From Euzebya sp051004735 (GTDB lineage: Bacteria > Actinomycetota > Nitriliruptoria > Euzebyales > Euzebyaceae), in NCBI GenBank assembly GCA_051004735.1, contig JBPCKA010000096.1, positions 8,133-72,132 on the forward strand: DNA of 64,000 nucleotides. Reading direction: 5' to 3'. Positions 44,228-52,164 of the stretch are shown piece by piece. How positions within the stretch are numbered: the first letter of the stretch is position 1; each line of letters starts with the position of its first letter. The notes beneath the pieces were generated by a model. It was not told where the DNA came from and searched no databases. It worked only from the letters and a program-made list of their open reading frames with translations. Position numbers and translations under genes: made by a program.

Positions 44228-44256
44228 CCGTTTCAGCGGGCTCCCGCTTGCTGCCA

Positions 44257-44262
44257 TACGGT
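44257..44262 (+). promoter_or_regulatory. -10 element of the metallo-beta-lactamase fold gene
   Basis: TACGGT ends 8 nt before the ATG at 44271 and 2 nt before an in-frame ATG at 44265. This spacing favours 44271 as start if the message is leaderless. Confidence 0.4.
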
Positions 44263-44270
44263 CTATGACC

Positions 44271-44975
44271 ATGACCGCATACCAGGACACGTTCATCGAG
44301 GTACTCACCCTGGGGATGTGGGCGGCCAACTGCTACGTGATCGGCAATTCACAGCTGGGCTCGGCGTTCGTGGTCGACCCAGGCCAAGGGGGTGACGGTC
44401 CGGTCCAGCAGATCCTGACCGATCGAGGGGTGAGGTGTGAGGCGATCCTGTTGACCCACGGCCACCTGGACCATCTGTGGTCGGTGCCCGAACTGGTCCG
44501 TGACCTGGATGTCGGTGTCCGGATGCATGCGGATGATCGCTGGCTGTGGGATTCACCGGCAGCAGCGTTCGGGGCCCCGCAGGCCGCAATGGAGCAGCAG
44601 TTGGGGCTGGACTGGAACCCCCCGACCGATCGTCTGGAAACCTTTGTCGACGGGCAGACCATGACGGTGGCGGGGCTTGGCGTGCACACCATGCACACGC
44701 CGGGCCACACGCCCGGATCCTCGGTCTTCCTTGTCGACGGGCTTGACGAGGACCCGGTCCTCATCTCAGGCGACCTGATCTTCGCCGGCTCGGTGGGACG
44801 CACCGACTTTCCTCGTGGGTCGTGGCCCGACCAGGCCAAGTCAATCCACCGGGTGGTTCTGCCGTTGCCGGATGCCACTCGTATGCTCAGCGGTCACGGC
44901 GAGGCCACAACCGTCGGAATCGAGCGCCACACCAATCCGTTCGTCGGTCAGATCATCCAGGAGTTGGGGACGTAA
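44271..44975 (+). CDS. Metallo-beta-lactamase fold hydrolase (glyoxalase II-like)
   Basis: A 234-residue protein. The zinc motif HGHLDHLW, HTMHTPGHTPGSSVF, ISGDLIF and the final SGHGEATTVGIE give the full HxHxDH...H...D...H ligand set of the glyoxalase II group. It probably hydrolyses a thioester. Homologues follow rel in mycobacteria, so position supports the assignment. The in-frame ATG at 44265 adds two residues. Confidence 0.87.
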   Translation: MTAYQDTFIEVLTLGMWAANCYVIGNSQLGSAFVVDPGQGGDGPVQQILTDRGVRCEAILLTHGHLDHLWSVPELVRDLDVGVRMHADDRWLWDSPAAAFGAPQAAMEQQLGLDWNPPTDRLETFVDGQTMTVAGLGVHTMHTPGHTPGSSVFLVDGLDEDPVLISGDLIFAGSVGRTDFPRGSWPDQAKSIHRVVLPLPDATRMLSGHGEATTVGIERHTNPFVGQIIQELGT

Positions 44976-45050
44976 TAGCCTTGGCCGACTGCGTGTCGTA
45001 GCCTGCTGCGATAGCAGATCTGGACACTCCAACCGAGGGGACTCACCCAC

Positions 45051-45725
45051 ATGAATTCAACGCTTCTGGCGCAGGACCAGGCCGCCGCTACCGGCCTTCT
45101 GATCGTCTTTGGAATCTTTTACCTGGTGATCATCGTCTTCATGGTGGCCACCGCCTGGAAGCTGTTCACCAAGGCGGGCGAGGACGGGTGGAAGGTCCTG
45201 GTCCCGGTCTACAACTATTGGGTCTGGGCCGAGATCAATGGTCGGCCCGGATGGTGGGGGCTGCTGCTCCTGGTGCCCTTGGTCAACATCGTCATCGGCA
45301 TCATCCTTGCAATCGACACTGCCAAGTCCTTCGGCAAGGACACGCCTTTCGCCATCGGACTGATCCTGTTGAGCATCGTCTTCTATCCGATCCTGGCCTT
45401 CGGTGATGCCCGCTACCTGGGTCCCGCCGGCCCCGAGCCACGACCCGGCTGGCCCAATGTCGGCCAAGGCGGATACGCGGTGCAGGGCGCCTACGGCGCG
45501 CAAGGTGGGTACGGCACGCAAGGTGGCTACGGGCCGCCTCAGGGCGGTTACCAACCGCCGGCAGGCCAACAGTGGGGTCAGCCGTCACAGCCGCAAGCCC
45601 CGGGTGGGCAGCAGTGGGGTCAACAGCCTCCGCAGCCCCAGCAGCCGCAGTGGGGCCAACCACCCGGCCCCGGCGATAGCTCGGGTTCAGGCGGTCAGGA
45701 CTACCCACCGCCTCCGGTGGGCTGA
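45051..45725 (+). CDS. Membrane protein with Gly/Gln/Pro-rich tail (DUF5684-like)
   Basis: A 224-residue protein with four predicted helices in the first 125 residues (LLIVFGIFYLVIIVFMVA; GWWGLLLLVPLVNIVIGIIL; PFAIGLILLSIVFYPILA). WKVLVPVYNYWVW and the D..K.FGK pattern recall the DUF5684 family, of unknown function. The C-terminal 95 residues are a repetitive cytoplasmic or exported tail of GGYGTQGGYG and QWGQP units. ATG 45051 follows GAGGGGA. Confidence 0.75.
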   Translation: MNSTLLAQDQAAATGLLIVFGIFYLVIIVFMVATAWKLFTKAGEDGWKVLVPVYNYWVWAEINGRPGWWGLLLLVPLVNIVIGIILAIDTAKSFGKDTPFAIGLILLSIVFYPILAFGDARYLGPAGPEPRPGWPNVGQGGYAVQGAYGAQGGYGTQGGYGPPQGGYQPPAGQQWGQPSQPQAPGGQQWGQQPPQPQQPQWGQPPGPGDSSGSGGQDYPPPPVG

Positions 45726-45759
45726 GGCGGTCGCTGCCGAAGTCATCGGAGCACTAATC

Positions 45760-47553
45760 ATGAACCCCTACGGCAGCATGCGAACGCACGGTGCAGGGAC
45801 CCTGCGCGCCACCCACGATGGCGAGGAGGTGCGCCTGGCGGGGTGGGTGGCTCGCAGACGGGATCACGGTGGCGTCGTGTTTCTTGACCTGCGCGACCGC
45901 ACCGGAGTGTGCCAGGTGGTGGCCGACCCGGAGGCGGGGGACGCCCTGCAGGCTGCCCACCATGTCCGCACGGAGTTCGTGGTCGTGGTGACCGGCCGTG
46001 TCCGCGTGCGGCCGTCCGGCCAGGCAAACGAAACACTTGACACCGGTGAGGTTGAGGTGGCCGCCACATCGGTTGAGGTGCTCAGCGCCGCGGACACCCC
46101 GCCGTTCCCGATCGAGGACGGCATCGACACCGAGGAGACCGTGCGTCTGACCCATCGTTATGTGGACTTGCGCCGGCCACAGTTGACCCAGCGCATCCAG
46201 ACGCGGGCCAAGGTCACCTCAATCATCCGGCGTGTCATGGAGGACAACGGTTTCCTGGACATCGAGACCCCCATCCTCACCCGCTCAACACCTGAAGGCG
46301 CACGGGACTTTCTGGTTCCCTCGCGTCTGCAGCCCCGGTCGTTCTACGCGCTGCCGCAGTCTCCACAACTCTTCAAGCAACTGTTGATGGTGGCGGGATT
46401 CGAGCGCTACTACCAGATTGCCCGGTGCTTCAGGGACGAGGACCTGCGTGCGGACCGCCAACCCGAGTTCACGCAGGTGGACGTCGAGGCATCCTTCATC
46501 GAACCCGACGACATCTACGCGCTGTGCGAGGAGATGATGGCCGCCCTGTGGGAGGAGGTACTGGGCGTCGCCCTGCCTACCCCCTTCCCGCGGATGCCCT
46601 ACGCAGAGGCCATGGCCCGGTTCGGCTCGGACAAGCCCGACCTACGCTTTGCCATGGAACTGGTGGACCTGGGCGGCGTGCTGGCCGACACCGCAGTGGG
46701 CGTGTTCAAGGGTGTCTTGGACCAGGGAGGGTCGGTGGTCGGACTGTGCCTGCCCGGCGGCGGGTCGCTGACGCGCAAGGAGTTCGACGGGTGGACGGAG
46801 TTTGCCAAGCGGCGCGGCGCCAAGGGCTTGGCCTGGGGTGTGGTGGAGGAGGACGGCACGCTGCGCTCACCCCTGGCCAAGTTCATGGATGCCGCCGAGA
46901 TACAGGGGATCCTGCAGGCCGCCGGTGCCGGGCCGGGGGACGCGTTGTTCTTCGGGGCGGGCGAGACCACGTTCGCCCGGGAACTCATCGGGGCGTTACG
47001 AGTGGCTTTGGCTCACGACCGAGGGATGCTGAGCGACCTGCCCGCCGACCAGGCGTGGAAGTTCGTGTGGGTCACCGAATGGCCGATGTTTGAGTGGGCT
47101 ATAGAGGCCAAGCGCTGGGACGCGATGCACCACCCCTTCACCGCGCCGGTCGACCCCGACGGTTTTCGCGATGACCCCGGGATGGCCCAGGCCCTTGCCT
47201 ATGACCTGGCCCTGAACGGGACGGAGTTGGGCGGGGGGTCCATCCGAATCCACCAGCGAGAGATCCAGGAGCAGGTCTTTGAGTTGCTGGGCATCTCGGC
47301 TGAGGAGGCTCAGGACCGCTTCGGGTTCCTGCTGCGAGGCTTGTCCTACGGAGCCCCCCCGCACGGCGGGATCGCCTTCGGGATCGACCGGATCGTGATG
47401 GTGATGACCGCAGCGGCGTCACTGCGAGATGTGATCGCCTTCCCCAAGACCCAGTCCGGTGGCGACCCGATGACGGCGGCGCCGGCCCCGGTTGACCCCC
47501 CACAGTTGACCGAGTTGGGTTTGCGCATCCTGCCACCGCCGGTCAAAGGTTGA
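45760..47553 (+). CDS. aspS: Aspartyl-tRNA synthetase
   Basis: A 597-residue class II bacterial-type AspRS. The N-terminal OB-fold anticodon-binding domain starts RLAGWVARRRDHGGVVFLDL. The core has SPQLFKQLLMVAGFERYYQIA, motif 2 FRDEDLRADRQPEFTQVD, the large GAD insertion, and motif 3 GLSYGAPPHGGIAFGIDR. In actinobacteria lacking AsnRS, AspRS can be non-discriminating, which I cannot tell here. ATG 45760 follows CGGAG at 8 nt; a second in-frame ATG at 45778 is possible. Confidence 0.95.
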   Translation: MNPYGSMRTHGAGTLRATHDGEEVRLAGWVARRRDHGGVVFLDLRDRTGVCQVVADPEAGDALQAAHHVRTEFVVVVTGRVRVRPSGQANETLDTGEVEVAATSVEVLSAADTPPFPIEDGIDTEETVRLTHRYVDLRRPQLTQRIQTRAKVTSIIRRVMEDNGFLDIETPILTRSTPEGARDFLVPSRLQPRSFYALPQSPQLFKQLLMVAGFERYYQIARCFRDEDLRADRQPEFTQVDVEASFIEPDDIYALCEEMMAALWEEVLGVALPTPFPRMPYAEAMARFGSDKPDLRFAMELVDLGGVLADTAVGVFKGVLDQGGSVVGLCLPGGGSLTRKEFDGWTEFAKRRGAKGLAWGVVEEDGTLRSPLAKFMDAAEIQGILQAAGAGPGDALFFGAGETTFARELIGALRVALAHDRGMLSDLPADQAWKFVWVTEWPMFEWAIEAKRWDAMHHPFTAPVDPDGFRDDPGMAQALAYDLALNGTELGGGSIRIHQREIQEQVFELLGISAEEAQDRFGFLLRGLSYGAPPHGGIAFGIDRIVMVMTAAASLRDVIAFPKTQSGGDPMTAAPAPVDPPQLTELGLRILPPPVKG

Positions 47554-47600
47554 GCGACATCCTCACCCGCGAGCACCCACAGGTGCCACCCGCGCACGCC

Positions 47601-47606
47601 TATGCT
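47601..47606 (+). promoter_or_regulatory. -10 element upstream of the ABC-2 permease gene
   Basis: TATGCT lies 29 nt before the probable ATG 47636, so it would give a short leader. Confidence 0.35.
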
Positions 47607-47635
47607 CGGATCGGTGACGGTACCGTCCCGCCGTG

Positions 47636-48532
47636 ATGAAGCCGTCGTCCAAGTCCGATGTCGGCGGATCTCTCAGTCCGGGCAGTCAACGGGGTATGCA
47701 CGACGGTGAGATCACGATGGTCGATCTGCATGCCCCCGACTCTGTGGCCGCCTATCTGGGTCGCCTGTGGCGGGTGAGGGGGTTCATCGCCGCCATGCCC
47801 GCTGCAGACCTGCGGGCCCGCCATGCCGAGCACCGCCTGGGATGGGCCTGGATGGTGCTGAACCCGTTGTTCTTCTCCGGGGTGTACTACCTGCTGTTCG
47901 GCGTGCTGTTCAACACGTCGCGGGGGATCGACAACTTCGTCACCTTCCTGGTCATCGGCGTGTTCTGTTTCCAGTTCACCGCCCGCAGTGTGTCAGCCGC
48001 GATGTGGACCCTGAACGCAAACGCCCGGCTGATCCAGTCCCTGCGTTTCCCCAAGGCCGCGCTGCCCACCGCCACCACCTTGAGCGAGACCTACGTCCAC
48101 GTGCCCGGCTTAGCCGTGATGCTGGTCGTGGCACTGCTCACCTCGGTCAGACCCAGCCTGTCCTGGGTGTTGATCCTGCCGGCCACCGTCATCCAGGCCG
48201 TGTTCAACCTGGGCCTAGCCCTGATCATCGCCCGCCTGTCGTTTGGTACGCGTGACATCATCAACGTGGTTCCGCACGCCCTACGCCTGTGGCTGTACCT
48301 GTCAGGTGTCCTGTTCGGTGTCGACCTGCTGGCCCAGCGTGGCGGCCCGGTGGTGGTCGACATCTTCCAGGCCAACCCGATGTGGATCTACCTGCGGATG
48401 TACCGCGACGCATTGCTGGGAGGCAGTGCCAACCCCTCGACCTGGCTATGGGGGACGGTGTACGCGGTCACCAGCCTCATCATCGGTCTGCTGTTCTTCA
48501 AGGCCCGCGAGCACCACTACAGCCGTGTCTGA
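47636..48532 (+). CDS. ABC-2 type polysaccharide/teichoic acid exporter permease
   Basis: A 298-residue TagG/Wzm-like permease with six predicted helices (MVLNPLFFSGVYYLLFGVLF; FVTFLVIGVFCFQFTA; TWLWGTVYAVTSLIIGLLFF). The ABC2_membrane pattern AEHRLGWAWMVLNPL, SLRFPKAALPTATTLSE and QANPMWIYLRMYRDALLGG is typical. It works with the ATPase encoded next, whose start overlaps its stop by 8 nt. GTG 47633 is an alternative start. Confidence 0.88.
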   Translation: MKPSSKSDVGGSLSPGSQRGMHDGEITMVDLHAPDSVAAYLGRLWRVRGFIAAMPAADLRARHAEHRLGWAWMVLNPLFFSGVYYLLFGVLFNTSRGIDNFVTFLVIGVFCFQFTARSVSAAMWTLNANARLIQSLRFPKAALPTATTLSETYVHVPGLAVMLVVALLTSVRPSLSWVLILPATVIQAVFNLGLALIIARLSFGTRDIINVVPHALRLWLYLSGVLFGVDLLAQRGGPVVVDIFQANPMWIYLRMYRDALLGGSANPSTWLWGTVYAVTSLIIGLLFFKAREHHYSRV

Positions 48533-49238
48533 CCAGGTTGCGGCCGACGTCCTGCTGAGCGTCGAGCAGGTCGGGATGGTATTTGAGGTCCAGGAGCGCG
48601 CGGATCGGACCATATTGCGCAAGGTCATCGCACTGGCCGACGTGTCGCTGAGCTTGCGCCGGGGTGACCGCTTGGGAATCGTGGGCGCCAACGGCGGGGG
48701 CAAGTCGACGTTGATGCGGGTCATGGCCGGAGTGCTCAGCCCCACCAGTGGCCGGGTCATGGCAGCCGCCTACCCGATCCTGCTGGGTGTCAATGCGGCG
48801 CTCAACGCCGAGCTGACCGGCCGACAGAATGTGGTGCTGGGGCTGACCGCCCTTGGCCATACTCGTCGCGAGGCCGCCAGAGTGACCGATCAGGTCATCG
48901 ACTTCGCCGGCGTCGCTGCCTTCGCTGATGTGCCACTGCGGGTCTTCAGTACCGGTATGCGCGCCCGTCTGGCCTTCGCGATCGCCACCACGACCGATCC
49001 CGAGATCCTGCTGATCGACGAGGCCCTTGGCGCGGGTGACGCGGAGTTTCGGCAACGCAGTCGGCGCCGGATCGATCAACTGTCTGACCAGGCCGGCGCA
49101 GTGGTCATGGTCAGCCACACCAGCACCGACATCGCTGACCTCTGCACCCGCGCGATCTGGCTGGACCGGGGCAAGCTTCGCGCCGAAGGTGATCCCCAGG
49201 CCGTGCTGGCGGCCTACGCTGACACCACACGTGGGTGA
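48525..49238 (+). CDS. ABC transporter ATP-binding protein (TagH/Wzt-like)
   Basis: A 237-residue ATPase partner of the preceding permease. Walker A is VGANGGGKSTLMRVMAG, the signature-like region is LRVFSTGMRARLAFAIATT, Walker B is ILLIDEALGAGD. TVFSTGM in place of LSGGQ is the normal form in the polysaccharide exporter class. GTG 48525 lies within the permease gene. Export of a lipid-linked glycan is likely; the chain is unknown. Confidence 0.9.
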   Translation: MSDQVAADVLLSVEQVGMVFEVQERADRTILRKVIALADVSLSLRRGDRLGIVGANGGGKSTLMRVMAGVLSPTSGRVMAAAYPILLGVNAALNAELTGRQNVVLGLTALGHTRREAARVTDQVIDFAGVAAFADVPLRVFSTGMRARLAFAIATTTDPEILLIDEALGAGDAEFRQRSRRRIDQLSDQAGAVVMVSHTSTDIADLCTRAIWLDRGKLRAEGDPQAVLAAYADTTRG

Positions 49239-49257
49239 GGAGGAGGTCGAGAAAAAG

Positions 49258-49277
49258 TGCTGTAGTATGCAACAGCA
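49258..49277 (+). promoter_or_regulatory. Inverted repeat over the -10 element of an HTH/PIN operon
   Basis: TGCTGT (49258-49263) and ACAGCA (49272-49277) form a perfect 6-bp inverted repeat with an 8-nt spacer that contains most of TAGTAT (49263-49268), the -10 element. The right arm reaches the ATG at 49277. This is the layout expected for autorepression by the HTH antitoxin-like product. Confidence 0.6.
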
Positions 49278-49522
49278 TGATTACCGTACCGGAGGCAGCC
49301 CGCCGCACCGGCAGGCATCCGGAAACCATCCGCCGGTGGATTCGGTCCGGCCGTCTTGCCTCACAGTTGGTAGGCACCCAGCACCTGATTGATGAGGATC
49401 ATCTGGTGAGGCTGACGTCGCCGGGGACCCTCACACTTCCTGATGCATGGAGGACGACTGACAGCGGTGAGTCCATGCCGGATTGGGAAACGCTGATCAC
49501 CGACGGTCGACGTACGCATTAG
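49277..49522 (+). CDS. Excisionase/MerR-like HTH protein, probable antitoxin of a PIN toxin
   Basis: An 81-residue protein whose first half is an excisionase-like winged helix: TVPEAARRTGRHPETIRRWIRSGRL and a following beta-hairpin (ASQLVGTQHLIDEDHL). The C-terminal half is short and disordered-looking, as in antitoxins that wrap a PIN toxin. It is followed directly by the PIN gene (TAG then ATG). TAGTAT at 49263-49268 lies 8 nt before the ATG, within an inverted repeat. Autoregulation is likely but inferred. Confidence 0.75.
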   Translation: MITVPEAARRTGRHPETIRRWIRSGRLASQLVGTQHLIDEDHLVRLTSPGTLTLPDAWRTTDSGESMPDWETLITDGRRTH

Positions 49523-49936
49523 ATGGAGTTGGTGATGGACTCCTCGGTGGCCCTGCGGGCAGCACAGTCGTCGGCGGCGGCTGTCGAACTGACGCCCTAT
49601 GACCTCATCGCGCCGCCGATCTGGAGGTCCGAAACGCTGTCCGCGCTTCACGAGGCCCAGTGGCGCCGTGAGGTCGATGACGTTACCGCCTCACGCCTCC
49701 GCCAGGCATTGCAGGATCTGAGGGTGCGGATCGTGGCGCCGAGACGTTTGTACGATGTTGCGTGGCATGTGGCAGAAGAGTTGGGTTGGGCCAAGACCTA
49801 TGACTCGGAGTTTCTGGCCTTGGCGCGGATCAGGGGAACAAAGGTCTTGACCACGGACGCCAGGATGTATCGCGGGGCGATTCGAACAGGTTTGGTCGTG
49901 AACCCCGACGAGTTGACATCGGGGCCACGACCATGA
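49523..49936 (+). CDS. PIN-domain protein (VapC-like toxin)
   Basis: A 137-residue PIN ribonuclease. The acidic metal-binding residues are Asp6 (VMDSSVALRA), Glu37 (IWRSETLSALHEA), Asp94 (KTYDSEFLALA) and Asp112 (VLTTDARMYR). Family members cleave RNA as toxins. The gene abuts its HTH partner with zero spacing, and its stop overlaps the galE ATG, so the module is inserted into and coupled with a sugar-metabolism gene. Confidence 0.85.
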   Translation: MELVMDSSVALRAAQSSAAAVELTPYDLIAPPIWRSETLSALHEAQWRREVDDVTASRLRQALQDLRVRIVAPRRLYDVAWHVAEELGWAKTYDSEFLALARIRGTKVLTTDARMYRGAIRTGLVVNPDELTSGPRP

Positions 49937-50865
49937 AGGTTCTCGTTGCCGGTGGCGCGGGCTACATCGGATCGGTTGTCGCCGCCCGCTTCGCTGAGCA
50001 GGGCCACGAGGTCGTGGTCCTTGATGATCTGCGCAACGGGCACCTGGACGCCGTGGGCGATCTGCCCCTTATCCAGCTTCCACTGGCCCGGGCGGCGGAG
50101 GTGCTCGACCCCTCGTTCGATCTGGTGATTCACCTGGCCGCTGATGCGCTGGTTGAGGAGTCAGTTGCCCAACCGCAGAAGTACTGGGCAAACAATGTGG
50201 GGGAGGGGTTGGCACTGCTTGAGGCCATGCGGACAACTGGCGTCGCACGGCTGCTGTTCTCCTCCACCTGTGCCACCTACGGGCAGCCCGAGACGTTGCC
50301 GATCACCGAGTCCACGCCCACTCGGCCCGTCAACAGCTATGGCATGACCAAGCTGGCGTTTGACCACGCCATCCGCAGTTATGCCACGGCCCATGGGCTG
50401 GCCGCGACCAGCTTCCGCTACTTCAACGTGGTTGGTGCCTATCACGGACGACAGGAACGTCACGACCCCGAAACCCACCTGGTGCCCAACCTGCTACGTG
50501 GCGCAACCGGTGAAACCTTCACGATCTTCGGCACCGACTTCGCGACTCGCGACGGCACCGCGATACGGGACTACGTGCATGTCGCCGACCTGGCCGACGC
50601 CCACCTGGCCGCTCTGGAATCGATGGTATCCGGGACGCACCGGATCCTGAACCTGGGCAGCGGCGGTGGGTCAAGCGTGCGGGAGGTCCTGGCCGCCGTT
50701 CAACAGGTGACCGGGCGCACGATCGACGTGCGTGAAGCCGCCCCCCGCCCGGGGGACCCGGCCGAACTTGTAGCCGACGCCACACTGGCCCGGCAGGTCC
50801 TTGGGTGGCAGCCCACCCGGTCGTTGGAACAGGCGATCGCCGACGCCTGGGATGCCGCGGGCTAG
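49933..50865 (+). CDS. galE: UDP-glucose 4-epimerase family protein
   Basis: A 310-residue short-chain dehydrogenase/reductase epimerase. The Rossmann motif is VAGGAGYIGSVVAARFAEQGHEV, the active site is SSTCATYG with YxxxK in SYGMTKLAFD, and YVHVADLADAHLAAL follows as in GalE. It interconverts UDP-glucose and UDP-galactose, possibly the UDP-N-acetyl forms. ATG at 49933 overlaps the PIN stop codon. It ends tail to tail with the nudC gene, the two sharing CTAG. Confidence 0.9.
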   Translation: MKVLVAGGAGYIGSVVAARFAEQGHEVVVLDDLRNGHLDAVGDLPLIQLPLARAAEVLDPSFDLVIHLAADALVEESVAQPQKYWANNVGEGLALLEAMRTTGVARLLFSSTCATYGQPETLPITESTPTRPVNSYGMTKLAFDHAIRSYATAHGLAATSFRYFNVVGAYHGRQERHDPETHLVPNLLRGATGETFTIFGTDFATRDGTAIRDYVHVADLADAHLAALESMVSGTHRILNLGSGGGSSVREVLAAVQQVTGRTIDVREAAPRPGDPAELVADATLARQVLGWQPTRSLEQAIADAWDAAG

Positions 50866-51650
50866 AGGTCGGTCCCCATCCACGCACAGATCAACTGGTA
50901 GGCCACCGAGATCGGCGGGGAGATCGCCAACTCACCCGCGGCCAGCGCGTCACGCAGTTCCTCGCGGGAAAACCACGCCGCCTCGGCGATCTCCTCCTCC
51001 TCAAGCCGCAGGTCGGTGCCCATGGCCCTAGCCGAGAAGGCCAGCATCAAAGAGGAGGGGAAGGGCCACGGCTGGGACTTGACATACCTCACGTCGTCCA
51101 CAGCCACCCCGACCTCTTCCATCACCTCACGCCGCACGGCTTGTTCCAGCGACTCGCCGGGGTCGACGAAGCCGGCCAGGACGCTGAACCGGCCAGGCAT
51201 CCACGAGGGCTGTCGGGCCAGCAGGATCCGATCCGCAGCATCGGTCACCCGCATGATCACCGCCGGTTCGATGTGGGGGAAGTGCTGGTGGTCCTGCTCA
51301 CACCGCAGGATCCGACCACCGTTCTGGGCGGCCAGGATGCCCCCGCAGCGTGAGCAGAAGCGGTTGCGGATGCGCCACTGTCCCAGTGCAACCGCGGCCA
51401 GCAGGGCCGGTGTGTCATCCCGGTCGAGCATCGCCGAGCGAGCGTCGGTGAACCCATCCGCCGGCCAGGTCGAGTCGTCATCGACGATCACGACAGTCAC
51501 ACAGGCGGCAGCCATGGTCTGGTGGGCGTTGGGATCCACGCCGTCAGGCCATCCTCCGGTGGTGACCTGTACGAATCCATCGCTGGCACGGGTGGCCACC
51601 ACGATGCGGTTCGGACCGCCGGGCAGGCCGGCGTCTGTGTCGGTTGACAT
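50862..51650 (-). CDS. nudC: NAD+ diphosphatase (NudC-type Nudix hydrolase)
   Basis: A 262-residue protein. An N-terminal domain is followed by the zinc-binding region (NRFCSRCGG and CEQDH), the Nudix box GFVDPGESLEQAVRREVMEEVGV, and the NADH-pyrophosphatase motif SQPWPFPSSLM. It hydrolyses NAD(H) and can remove NAD caps from RNA in studied bacteria. ATG 51650 is preferred to an upstream in-frame start. One Cys of the typical four-Cys zinc site is replaced by Asp/His. Confidence 0.9.
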   Translation of the reverse strand: MSTDTDAGLPGGPNRIVVATRASDGFVQVTTGGWPDGVDPNAHQTMAAACVTVVIVDDDSTWPADGFTDARSAMLDRDDTPALLAAVALGQWRIRNRFCSRCGGILAAQNGGRILRCEQDHQHFPHIEPAVIMRVTDAADRILLARQPSWMPGRFSVLAGFVDPGESLEQAVRREVMEEVGVAVDDVRYVKSQPWPFPSSLMLAFSARAMGTDLRLEEEEIAEAAWFSREELRDALAAGELAISPPISVAYQLICAWMGTDL

Positions 51651-51735
51651 AGGACTTAGGAACTGGTCAGGGCGACCCACCGCGCCATCACTGGCTCAAG
51701 GTCCATCATGAGAGCGCCAGGATATGCGCTGGTCG

Positions 51736-51861
51736 TCAATACGGTGCCGTCAGCCCCTCAAACATCGGGAAGTGACGGACATTCCGGGTGAACAGATCGG
51801 CGCCGGACTCACGGCGTCCCCGGAGGTGGTCAATGGCAACGCTGGTATCGACCGGGATCAT
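51736..51861 (-). pseudogene. VapC toxin remnant with internal deletion (41 codons)
   Basis: On the minus strand, ATG 51861 overlaps the stop codon of the RHH antitoxin gene (ATGA) exactly as vapBC pairs do. The frame reads MIPVDTSVAIDHLRGRR and then GADLFTRNVRHFPMFEG with a C-terminal PY and a stop: the canonical start and end of a VapC PIN protein joined without the middle 80 or so residues. The catalytic Asp5 remains, but the Glu and later Asp sites are missing, so it should be inactive. The junction keeps frame, indicating a clean deletion. Confidence 0.75.
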
Positions 51862-52118
51862 TCGGCCCGCAGTTCTTCCAAGCGCCGGTTCAGATCGCCC
51901 CGAATGCGCTCGACGTACTGCGCGCCGTCTTCGCCCTCGTCGCTCCAGGATCCCGCGGTGCGCCAGAGTGTCTCTCGACGGGTGGTGATGTCGTTGACGC
52001 CGTACTGCGCACGTATTGCGCGCCGGATCAACTCTGAACGCGATGCACGGCTGCGCTCGCTGGCATGGTCCAAGACCGCGATGTCCTCAGCATCCAGGTG
52101 AATCTGCGTCCGCACCAT
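51858..52118 (-). CDS. Ribbon-helix-helix antitoxin (VapB-like)
   Basis: An 86-residue protein with an N-terminal ribbon-helix-helix: RTQIHLDAEDIAVLDHASERSRASRSELIRRAIRAQYG, followed by a linker and a C-terminal tail (WSDEGEDGAQYVERIRGDLNRRLEEL) able to bind a toxin. Its cognate toxin gene is reduced to a 41-codon remnant, so the antitoxin is orphaned. TAGAGT ends 7 nt before the ATG 52118, suggesting it is still transcribed from a leaderless promoter. Confidence 0.85.
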   Translation of the reverse strand: MVRTQIHLDAEDIAVLDHASERSRASRSELIRRAIRAQYGVNDITTRRETLWRTAGSWSDEGEDGAQYVERIRGDLNRRLEELRAE

Positions 52119-52125
52119 CTACATC

Positions 52126-52131
52126 ACTCTA
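52126..52131 (-). promoter_or_regulatory. -10 element of the orphan antitoxin
   Basis: On the minus strand TAGAGT lies 7 nt upstream of ATG 52118. It is back to back with a plus-strand TAGAGT at 52150. Confidence 0.5.
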
Positions 52132-52149
52132 CGCCGCCGACGATGCTCG

Positions 52150-52155
52150 TAGAGT
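52150..52155 (+). promoter_or_regulatory. -10 element of the polymerase-like gene
   Basis: TAGAGT ends 9 nt before ATG 52165. Two divergent start codons are 46 bp apart, each with a TAGAGT, so the promoters face away from each other within this short space. Confidence 0.5.
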
Positions 52156-52164
52156 CGTGCCCCC

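Noticed and set aside
45480..45720. DNA tandem repeats of GGYGXQGG type
   Set aside because: They are coding repeats in the tail of the membrane protein at 45051, not an independent element.
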